Source of the DNA: Lysobacterales bacterium
Lineage (GTDB): Bacteria; Pseudomonadota; Gammaproteobacteria; Xanthomonadales; Ahniellaceae
Length of the DNA stretch: 64,000 nucleotides
Assembly (NCBI GenBank): GCA_016182785.1
Contig: JACPFU010000015.1
Coordinates: 1-64,000 of the forward strand
Direction: 5' to 3'
Part shown: piece by piece, positions 57,883 to 64,000 of the stretch
How positions within the stretch are numbered: position 1 is the first letter of the stretch
Layout: the number at the start of each line of letters is the position of its first letter
Made by a program: the position numbers and the translations under genes
Notes under the pieces: model-generated
What the model was told of the DNA's origin: nothing
Seen by the model: the letters and a program-made list of their open reading frames with translations, nothing else
Databases searched by the model: none

Positions 57883-58386
57883 ATGACCGAATCGAATGCG
57901 AACGACCTGTCGACGCCGCGGATCGGGCTGCTGCCGCTGCACCCGCGCATGCGCACGGTGTGGACCCTGGCCTACGCCAGTCTGTACGCGCTGCTGCTGA
58001 CACTGCCGCTGGTGCCGCTCGCGGTTGCGTTCGATCTGCTGCCGCTGCCACTGGCCTTTCTGCTGCCGGTGGTGCTCGGCTGCTTGCTCGGGGCTGGCTA
58101 CGCCCGGCGCTACGCCGCGCTGTATTCGGCGACCTCGCTTGCCGACGGCGTATTGATCCGCAGCGGCGTGTGGTGGCGCGGCGAGTTGTTCGTGCCGCGT
58201 GCGCGCATCCAGCACACCGAGATCCAGCAAGGCCCGCTCGACCGGCGCTGGGGCATGGCCAGCGTCAGCATCCACACCGCCGGGACGCGCCTGGAGAGCA
58301 TCAAGCTGCCCGGCCTGCCGCGGCCGGTGGCGGAGTCACTGCGTGACGTGTTGCTCGATCGCGAGGCGCACGCCGATGGCGCCTGA
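57883..58386 (+). CDS. Bacterial PH-domain membrane protein (YdbS-like)
   Basis: 167 aa. Two membrane helices near the N-terminus (LYALLLTLPLVPLAVAFDLL, LPLAFLLPVVLGCLLGAGYA), then a bPH2 domain (SLADGVLIRSGVWWRGELFV, PRARIQHTEIQQGPLDRR, ASVSIHTAGT). Members form a pair with YdbT; their job is membrane-associated but not settled. Overlaps the next gene by 11 bases. Confidence 0.88.
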   Translation: MTESNANDLSTPRIGLLPLHPRMRTVWTLAYASLYALLLTLPLVPLAVAFDLLPLPLAFLLPVVLGCLLGAGYARRYAALYSATSLADGVLIRSGVWWRGELFVPRARIQHTEIQQGPLDRRWGMASVSIHTAGTRLESIKLPGLPRPVAESLRDVLLDREAHADGA

Positions 58387-59869
58387 GGTGCGCGGCGACG
58401 AGCGTCGCCTGCATCCGTTCTCGTGGCTGTTCGTGTTGATCACGCAGCTGCGCGAGGTCGCCTTCCCGCTGGTCCTGCTGCTGTTCTTCGGGCGTGGCCA
58501 GTGGTGGGAGTTCCTGGCGATCGTCGGCGCGGTGCTGCTGGCGCTGTACTCGCTGATCTACAGCTTCGGTTTCCGCTATCGCATCGGCACCGACGAACTG
58601 GTCGTGCGTGAGGGGATCTTCGATCGCACCGAGCGGCACATCCCGTTCGCGCGCATCCAGAACATCGCGCGCCGCAGCAATGTGCTGCATCGTGCGTTCG
58701 GCGTCACCGAGCTGCGCCTGGAGTCGGGCGGGGGGCTGCGTCCGGAGGCGGTGATGAAGGTGCTGCGCCTGGCCGACGCCGATGCGCTGGTGCTGTTGCT
58801 GCGTGCGCAGCGGCCGTCGGTAGCGCCGCCGCCTGGTGCGGGCGATGCCAGCGCGCCGGCGCCGTCGGGAGAGCCGCTGCTGGCGTTGTCGCCCGGCGAG
58901 CTGGTGCGGCTCGGGTTGATCTCGAACCGCGGCATGGTCGTCGTCGCCGGCGGTTTCGCGGCGTTCTGGCAGTTCGATCCGGGTGGCGGCAAGCACCTGT
59001 TCCGGCCGGCATTCAATCTGGCCGAAGTGGCCGCGGGCGAGGTCGTCGCGCTGCATGCCGGGCCGTTGGCGATGGTGCTCGGGGGTGCGCTGCTGCTGGC
59101 CTTGCTGTTCGCGCTGCTGCGGGTGTTGTCGGTGGTGCTGGCGCTGCTCGTGCACTACGGCTTCCGCCTCGAACGCGAGGGCGACCGCCTTGGCGCCGGT
59201 GGCGGTCTGCTCACGCACGCGCATGGCAGCGCGCGCATCGACCGCTTGCAGATGCTGCACGTCGAGGAGTCGCTGCTGCACCGGCTGTTCGGACGCATGA
59301 GCCTGAAGACCGATGTCGCCGGCGGCGTGCGCGAATACAACGACCAGAGCGGCAAGCTGCACTGGCTGGCACCGATCGCCACCCCTGCGCAGGTCGATGG
59401 TCTGCTGGCGCGTATCGTGGTCGCGCCGCCGCTCGCGGCCCTGCCCTGGCGCCCGCTGCACGCGCGCGCCTGGCGCCGGCGCGCGCGCTGGCCGATGCTG
59501 TTCTGGCTGCTCGCGGCCTGCGGCCTCGGCTTCTGGTTCGGTGCGCCCGGACTCCTGGCCCTGCTCGGGGTGCCGTGGGCGGCAACGGCCGCGCGCGGCT
59601 GGGCCGGCTTCACCCGCTACGCGATGGACGAACGCTTTCTCGCCTACCGCAGCGGCTGGTGGTCGCGCCACTACGCGGTGATCGAGCTCGACAAGCTGCA
59701 GGTGGTCGAACTCATGCAGAGCCCATTCGACCGCCGCGCCGGCATGGCCGGCATCCGCATCGACAGCATGGCCGCCGACCCCCTCGGCCACGGCATCCAC
59801 ATCCCCTACCTCCCCCTCGCCGAAGCCCGCGCCCTGTTCGCGGTACTCGCACGCAGGGCAGCGGGGTAG
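58376..59869 (+). CDS. Bacterial PH-domain membrane protein (YdbT-like, large partner)
   Basis: 497 aa with three bPH2 domains (GTDELVVREGIFDRTERHIP; GDRLGAGGGLLTHAHGSARI; DERFLAYRSGWWSRHYAVIE) separated by membrane helices. Typical partner of the small YdbS-like protein. Its final 126 coding bases, before the stop, are repeated exactly at 61037-61162 about 1.3 kb away. ATG 58376 overlaps the previous gene. Confidence 0.9.
   Translation: MAPEVRGDERRLHPFSWLFVLITQLREVAFPLVLLLFFGRGQWWEFLAIVGAVLLALYSLIYSFGFRYRIGTDELVVREGIFDRTERHIPFARIQNIARRSNVLHRAFGVTELRLESGGGLRPEAVMKVLRLADADALVLLLRAQRPSVAPPPGAGDASAPAPSGEPLLALSPGELVRLGLISNRGMVVVAGGFAAFWQFDPGGGKHLFRPAFNLAEVAAGEVVALHAGPLAMVLGGALLLALLFALLRVLSVVLALLVHYGFRLEREGDRLGAGGGLLTHAHGSARIDRLQMLHVEESLLHRLFGRMSLKTDVAGGVREYNDQSGKLHWLAPIATPAQVDGLLARIVVAPPLAALPWRPLHARAWRRRARWPMLFWLLAACGLGFWFGAPGLLALLGVPWAATAARGWAGFTRYAMDERFLAYRSGWWSRHYAVIELDKLQVVELMQSPFDRRAGMAGIRIDSMAADPLGHGIHIPYLPLAEARALFAVLARRAAG
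59741..59866 (+). repeat. Left copy of an exact 126-base direct repeat (3' end of the YdbT-like gene)
   Basis: Identical at all 126 positions to 61037-61162. It ends one base short of a complete TAG context: the copies share GCAGCGGGG, after which the gene has TAG and the copy has AGC. Exact identity implies a recent event or gene conversion. Confidence 0.92.
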
Positions 59870-60046
59870 TGCGCCTCGCGATCGCTGCAAGACGGTTCTC
59901 GTTCGAAAGACCGACTTCCAGAATCGCCGAGTGTTCCTTGCTCTCTCAACAAGTGAATAGCCGAAGGCGGGTCGGGAGCGGGATCGACGTGGAGGTCGAT
60001 TCCACTCAGCCTCGCGTGTCTATGCCGGCTTCCGGCGTCGTCGCTA

Positions 60047-60784
60047 TTAGTTGTGTGAGCGGGTTACAGTATAGACAGGAAGACTTGCGCACGTGGACGC
60101 AATCGTCACGCGCTTGTAAGTGCCAGTAGAGCACGCCGGGAAGATATGTGCGATGGTCTTGAGGGTTCCGCAATCCCATCCGTAGGCCACGTTTTCGGTG
60201 CTGATCGAGTCGCCCCCATAATGGTCCCAGAGTATCGCGCTGTCATATGCCATTTGGCCATCGATGATTGCCATCACGACTACGGTCCCCACCTTGTTGG
60301 GCAAGCTGGGGCCGAAAGGCCGAGTGGCGGCAGTGATATCGGCAGTGACGCGATCCCACCCGTTGTTATCGAGGTGCGACAGGATCGAGAGGTCTGCATT
60401 GCAGCCAGCCAGGTTCGTGGCCACTTCCACTTTTGAGCGCATCGCCTCGCCCTCGAGCGCCTCAATGGCGCCACTGAGGTTCCTAATTTCCTGCGAGAGC
60501 CTTGCGCGGGATGCCAGCGGCATGAATGGGCTCTTGAGCTTGAGTTTTGCGTCAAGCTGAACCCTCAGGTTGGCTATGTCGTCGACCAAGACCGCATCGT
60601 CTGAGGTCACGTTGACCCGTTTGTTGCCCACTGTCATTTCGAACTCTCCGGGGGAGACCTCGGCCCATCGCGAAGAAAGTGCCTTCGCTGAGATCTCGGT
60701 TATCGGAAGCTCGATTTCCACTGCGGCAGTTGCTGAGTTAACTGCGAACATAGAAAACAAAATGAACGATCCTTTCATTCGCAT
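60047..60784 (-). CDS. Exported protein of unknown function, lower GC than surroundings
   Basis: 245 aa with signal peptide (FILFSMFAVNSATAA). GGAG ribosome site before ATG 60784; ATG 60778 possible. The protein has DDAVLVDDIANLRVQLDAKL, LSQEIRNLSGAIEALEGEAM (helical), then four Cys later (GCNAD, WDCG, FPACS, STCAS). No family recognised. The gene and its AT-rich upstream differ from neighbours in base composition and lie between direct repeats of the YdbT-like 3' end, so horizontal acquisition is likely. Confidence 0.7.
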   Translation of the reverse strand: MRMKGSFILFSMFAVNSATAAVEIELPITEISAKALSSRWAEVSPGEFEMTVGNKRVNVTSDDAVLVDDIANLRVQLDAKLKLKSPFMPLASRARLSQEIRNLSGAIEALEGEAMRSKVEVATNLAGCNADLSILSHLDNNGWDRVTADITAATRPFGPSLPNKVGTVVVMAIIDGQMAYDSAILWDHYGGDSISTENVAYGWDCGTLKTIAHIFPACSTGTYKRVTIASTCASLPVYTVTRSHN

Positions 60785-60804
60785 TACTGTACTCCATGGT
60801 ATAG

Positions 60805-60823
60805 ATGCTCAATAGTTGAGCAT
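60805..60823. promoter_or_regulatory. Perfect 8-base inverted repeat upstream of the low-GC gene
   Basis: ATGCTCAA-TAG-TTGAGCAT, 20 bases before the start codon of the minus-strand gene, within AT-rich sequence. Looks like a repressor operator. The rest of 60824-61036 shows no gene; AT-rich to 60870, then GC-rich. Confidence 0.45.
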
Positions 60824-61036
60824 GACAAGTGTATCATATAGTAACGTATAGTATCAATGTGAATTAAATGGCGACGAGTTCGGTGGGTGCTTGAACGCTC
60901 ATTGCACTCGATCTCCACCCTGGGTTGCGCGACGGGATGAATGCCTGCGCGTCGGGCCGCCGAGCGGCCGGCCAGATCGGCGGCATGGGTTGCGCGGTGG
61001 GTCTGGTCTCGCCAGACAGCGGTGCATCGCTCCATG

Positions 61037-61162
61037 GGCATGGCCGGCATCCGCATCGACAGCATGGCCGCCGACCCCCTCGGCCACGGCATCCACATCC
61101 CCTACCTCCCCCTCGCCGAAGCCCGCGCCCTGTTCGCGGTACTCGCACGCAGGGCAGCGGGG
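61037..61162 (+). repeat. Right copy of the exact 126-base repeat
   Basis: Orphan copy of the YdbT-like 3' end, including the codons for GMAGIRIDSMAADPLGHGIH and on to RRAAG, but with no stop at the same place. Nothing upstream continues the gene, so it cannot be functional coding sequence by itself. Confidence 0.92.
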
Positions 61163-61170
61163 AGCCGGTG

Positions 61171-61323
61171 ATGCGGGGCGAGGGCCATCACCTGCGCGTG
61201 CGGGTCCGGCTCATTTCCCCGGAGCGCCTGCCGATCGAAGCCTCCGCCTGCTGCCGCGGGGCAGTCGCCGAATTGGCCGCGCACTTCATCGACAGCCAGG
61301 TGGCAAGCACAGGCCGGGGATAG
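61171..61323 (+). CDS. Short reading frame after the repeat, doubtful
   Basis: 50-codon open frame from ATG 61171 (HHLRVRVRLISPERLPIEAS ... AAHFIDSQ). It could be a real small protein or a leftover piece of a longer gene joined to the repeat. No ribosome site stands out and no family is recognised. Confidence 0.25.
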   Translation: MRGEGHHLRVRVRLISPERLPIEASACCRGAVAELAAHFIDSQVASTGRG

Positions 61324-61444
61324 ACGGCAATGTCGGACAGACGCCATCATTCGGCCAAGGTGTTTCCCGCCGCGCCCGTCTACGAGCCGTGATCGGTTGC
61401 GGGCAAAGACGGCGATCTGCAACCGACTTGAAGTCAGGTGGAGC

Positions 61445-61921
61445 ATGGAACTGCGTCGCGGGATTTCTGCAAAGGCTGCGCGTGGCCGCTACTTTCCATT
61501 GACCTACCCTGAGGTCAAGCGGATCCTCGTCTCGCACCCGCACGCCGACTCGGTGGGCGATGTCACGCTGGAGTTTCGAAATACCGGGGAGGTTCCGGAG
61601 TACGGACCGCTCTTGCTCGAGTTCGAGCACGGATTCGCGCTCATCGTCTTCTCCGTGCCAGACCAGATTCCGACTGAATCCGCTGTTGCGGGGCTGCAGT
61701 CCGCGCTGTCAGGCGTGCTCGCGTTTCCCGCGCTCTCCACGTCGCCTGTGTCTCGCGGCCGCCGCCATCTCTACCGCGCCTATCTCGGCACGCTCGCCGC
61801 GCCGATCTTCACCGAGGTGTCGCGCGTGTATACCGTTGGGCGGTATCGCGGCAATGATCGACTGGCGACCGCCGCAAAGCCCAAGCTCTCGTCGGAAAGC
61901 GAGCGGCGCTTGGTCGTGTAG
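61445..61921 (+). CDS. Protein of unknown function in the accessory segment
   Basis: 158 aa from ATG 61445 (AGGTGGA just upstream). Contains GRYFPLTYPEVKRILVSHPH, EYGPLLLEFEHGFALIVFSV and YLGTLAAPIFTEVSRVY. No signal peptide or membrane helix. No recognised family. It sits between the duplicated YdbT-like end and a P-loop gene, so it may be cassette cargo. Confidence 0.6.
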   Translation: MELRRGISAKAARGRYFPLTYPEVKRILVSHPHADSVGDVTLEFRNTGEVPEYGPLLLEFEHGFALIVFSVPDQIPTESAVAGLQSALSGVLAFPALSTSPVSRGRRHLYRAYLGTLAAPIFTEVSRVYTVGRYRGNDRLATAAKPKLSSESERRLVV

Positions 61922-62001
61922 GCCTTTCGCGCCCGCGCCGAGTCGCTCGTATCATGCACACGCCGTCGCGCGGCGGCGGTTTGACACGGCAGTAGGCACC
62001 G

Positions 62002-62535
62002 GTGCCGACACGTTGCTCGTCCAGGAAGCAGGTTCTCGTGCTCGTCGGACCGAAGGGCGCTGGCAAGTCGACGATCGGCCAGATCCTCGCGGCCGACCTC
62101 GGGATCCACTTCGTGAGTGTCGAGCCGATCTTCCTGGATGTCCGGGCCCGGCTCGGCGCTGCCCACCCGCTGATCGAGACGGCCGGCTTCCAGGCCGTTC
62201 TCGGCGCTCTGCGCGCAGCCCTCGGTGTGCACGACATCGTCTGCTTCGAGACGAGCGGCGCCTCCGCCCACGTCCCCTGGCTGCTCGACGCCCTTCGCCA
62301 AGAGGCAAGCGTCCGGCTCATCCGCGTTCTGGCCGTGCCCGACCAGTGCCTCGCGCGGATCCGCAGCCGCGACGCGTCCATCCACATTCCCGTCCCGGAG
62401 GAGCAGATCGAGCGCATCAATGCCATCGCTGATGCAGTCGTGCTGCCCTGGGCGGCCGAGATCGACAACCGCGGTCCGCTCGACCGCGCATCGATTGTCT
62501 CGACCGTCCGCAATCTCCTCACGCCCGGTGCCTGA
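62002..62535 (+). CDS. Small P-loop nucleotide kinase-like protein
   Basis: 177 aa from GTG 62002. Walker A VGPKGAGKSTIGQIL at about 15-29 followed by ADLGIHFVSVEPIFLDVR, in the style of shikimate/gluconate kinase-like small NTPases. The expected lid arginines are not clear and substrate cannot be told. Start codon uncertain because no ATG with a ribosome site was found. It is the last gene before a third core copy of the repeat end. Confidence 0.65.
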   Translation: MPTRCSSRKQVLVLVGPKGAGKSTIGQILAADLGIHFVSVEPIFLDVRARLGAAHPLIETAGFQAVLGALRAALGVHDIVCFETSGASAHVPWLLDALRQEASVRLIRVLAVPDQCLARIRSRDASIHIPVPEEQIERINAIADAVVLPWAAEIDNRGPLDRASIVSTVRNLLTPGA

Positions 62536-62598
62536 GCTCGGCGAGCAGTGGACTCGCCGGGCTCGCCACTGGTGCGCCCGGCCTACGCGCTACGGGCG

Positions 62599-62614
62599 CG
62601 CAGGGCAGCGGGGT
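62599..62614 (+). repeat. Third copy of the repeat-end core
   Basis: CGCAGGGCAGCGGGGT, identical over 16 bases to the end of the YdbT-like gene (59855-59867 region and one base more). It lies beside the stop of the minus-strand TonB-C gene, whose end (CAGCCGGGGTAG on its own strand) is similar. The match could be a boundary of a second cassette or chance in GC-rich DNA. Confidence 0.45.
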
Positions 62615-62624
62615 CTGGGTGCGT

Positions 62625-63362
62625 CTACCCCGGCTGGCGGTCGCTGAGCAGTTCCAGTCCGGTCGGGTTACCGACGGCCACCGGCTGATCCGACTTGAAG
62701 TCCGGCGCCGGCAGCACGGGTACCTGCGGTTCCAGGGTCCAGGTCCAGCGTTTGGACGGCTGGCCGTCGGTGGTGTAGCGGATGGGCACGATCAGTTCGG
62801 AGGCCACCGGTTGGCCGCCGACTTGCTCCGGTTCGAACTTCCACTCGCGCAACGTCTTCAGGGTCTCCTCGATGAAGCGCTTGCCCATCGCCGCATTGGC
62901 GTGGGTGGTGCGGGCAGCGTAGACCTCTGCCGATTCGACATCGCCATTCGCGGACACGCGTACCCTCGCCTCCACTTCGGCGTTGGTCCCGGACCGCAGC
63001 GCTGTTGCCGGATACTGGGGTGGCGCCTGGAGCAGCGTGCGAGGGCCGTGGCCACGATAGCTGGCCGTCATCTTTGCGCCGCTGTCGTCGATGTCCGCCA
63101 CGACATGCGCGCGCAGCGTCGTGTGCGTCGCAACGGCCTTGCCCGCGCGCGTTGCGGGGTGGAAGCGCCATTCGCGCACCAGCTTCTCAATGCCGTTGGC
63201 GAACACGTCCCCGACCTTGTCGTTGTTCAGGTCCGCCTGCACCACGCGCCCCTGCGCATCGATGTCGGCAACCACGGAGAAATCGAACTCGCGGCGCTCG
63301 GCCTGCGCGGAAGCGCTGGTGAAGGCGATGGCGATCGCGGTGAACAGACGCAGCTTGGGCAT
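62625..63362 (-). CDS. Exported TonB C-terminal-domain protein
   Basis: 245 aa with signal peptide (LFTAIAIAFTSASAQA) and no membrane anchor or proline-rich linker. The TonB_C domain is in the second half: PPQYPATALRSGTNAEVEAR, VRVSANGDVESAEVYAARTT, ETLKTLREWKFEPEQ. Soluble TonB-like proteins of this type are common in the order; role unknown. ATG 63362 chosen for the signal peptide. 63363-63624 holds no gene that I can see. Confidence 0.85.
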   Translation of the reverse strand: MPKLRLFTAIAIAFTSASAQAERREFDFSVVADIDAQGRVVQADLNNDKVGDVFANGIEKLVREWRFHPATRAGKAVATHTTLRAHVVADIDDSGAKMTASYRGHGPRTLLQAPPQYPATALRSGTNAEVEARVRVSANGDVESAEVYAARTTHANAAMGKRFIEETLKTLREWKFEPEQVGGQPVASELIVPIRYTTDGQPSKRWTWTLEPQVPVLPAPDFKSDQPVAVGNPTGLELLSDRQPG

Positions 63363-63624
63363 CGGTGAAGTCCTGGAGGAAGGGGGGCAGCAGCATAGCC
63401 AGCGATTGCAACGCAATGCAACGGATCAGTGGGGCGTCGCGAGTCCCGGAATCGCTCGCCAGGAGCCGGTCCACGCATGCCGGTGTTCGGGTTTGTCGCT
63501 GATGCGCGTTGCCATTGCCGCGATCGACGCATTGGTTGATGATCGGTTCGCCCTTCCCGGTGGCGCGACCGGGTTTGGCGCAACCGTTTCGCGTCGGATT
63601 CGCACGAGGGTGGGGGAATTCGCT

Positions 63625-63999
63625 ATGGATGAGTCAGGTGGTGGAATCATCGCTTCGATCATGATGCTGGTATGGCTCGCGGTGATCGTCGCGATCCTCG
63701 CGGGCTTCTGGAAGGTGTTCGTGAAGGCGGGGCAACCGGGATGGGCCTGCCTGGTTCCGATCTACAACATCGTGGTCATGCTGCAGATCGTCGGCCGTCC
63801 GATCTGGTGGCTGGTGCTGCTGCTCATTCCAATTGTCAGTCTCGTGGTCATGATCATCGTGTCGATCGACATGGCCAAGAGCTTCGGCAAGGGCACTGGT
63901 TTCGGTGTCGGGCTGGCGCTGTTGGGTCCGATTTTCTATCCGATGCTGGGCTTCGGCGATGCCAAGTACCAGGGTCCTGCGGCGGCCGCTGCTAGCTGA
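63625..63999 (+). CDS. DUF5684-like small membrane protein
   Basis: 124 aa with three to four membrane helices (IIASIMMLVWLAVIVAILAG, WACLVPIYNIVVMLQIVG, WWLVLLLIPIVSLVVMIIVS) and FGKGTGFGVGLALLGPIFYP, which fits DUF5684, a family sometimes fused to signal peptidases. Function unknown. The stop is at the window edge. GGGGG ribosome-like site before ATG 63625. Confidence 0.85.
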   Translation: MDESGGGIIASIMMLVWLAVIVAILAGFWKVFVKAGQPGWACLVPIYNIVVMLQIVGRPIWWLVLLLIPIVSLVVMIIVSIDMAKSFGKGTGFGVGLALLGPIFYPMLGFGDAKYQGPAAAAAS

Positions 64000-64000
64000 T

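Noticed and set aside
59870-62620. Integron cassette array (attC sites)
   Set aside because: Cargo and repeats are suggestive, but no GTTRRRY/RYYYAAC core pairs or integrase were found.

Overview
The window is high-GC bacterial DNA that reads like a gammaproteobacterium of the Xanthomonadales/Lysobacterales (Rhodanobacteraceae- or Dokdonella-like). The clues are a Xanthomonas-type type II secretion order (gspGHIJK ... gspLMN), many TonB-type and signal-peptide-bearing surface proteins, an ECF sigma factor coupled to a Ser/Thr kinase, and CTAGAAT-type -10 boxes. The genus is an inference. No rRNA, tRNA or CRISPR was seen.

Layout. (1) 1-25 kb is a surface-protein and signalling region. It holds the tail of a Calx-beta protein, two transmembrane TPR Ser/Thr kinases, a small FHA protein, an FHA-bearing sigma54-type activator with an altered GAFTGA loop, an ECF sigma factor, a tandem set of fibre-like secreted proteins (one with a C-terminal self-cleaving chaperone domain), a serine hydrolase and two CSLREA-type beta-helix proteins. 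Seven exported proteins in the window, from unrelated families, end in nearly the same short tail, consensus [LI]F[KRE][DN][GS]FE; an eighth has a looser version. (2) 25-37 kb has a penicillin-acylase lipoprotein, dxs, an OprC-like copper receptor, a beta-propeller protein, a VapBC-type toxin-antitoxin cassette flanked by copies of the propeller gene's 3' end, and small exported proteins. (3) 37-51 kb has rsmE, bioA, gspGHIJK, a four-gene minus-strand island (acyltransferase, ABC permease and ATPase, YtrA-type regulator), gspLMN, and a nucleotide-housekeeping run (IMPase, nudE, cysQ, mazG). (4) 51-60 kb has an FG-GAP/Ig-like/DUF11 secreted protein with the tail, small membrane proteins, a PilZ protein, an OmpR/histidine-kinase pair and a two-gene bacterial-PH (YdbS/YdbT-like) operon. 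(5) 59.7-62.6 kb is accessory DNA. The last 126 bases of the YdbT-like gene are repeated exactly about 1.3 kb downstream, around a lower-GC exported protein, followed by two poorly known genes. (6) 62.6-64 kb has a soluble TonB-C protein and a DUF5684-like membrane protein.

How the parts may work together. Type II secretion exports folded periplasmic proteins, and many proteins here are large Sec-exported proteins, so the shared tail could be a secretion, anchoring or processing signal; this is inference. Kinases plus FHA readers (one fused to a transcription activator) suggest phospho-threonine control of the surface-protein genes. The most unusual observations are the shared tail and the two independent cases of a gene's 3' end duplicated around a small cargo cassette with no recombinase.
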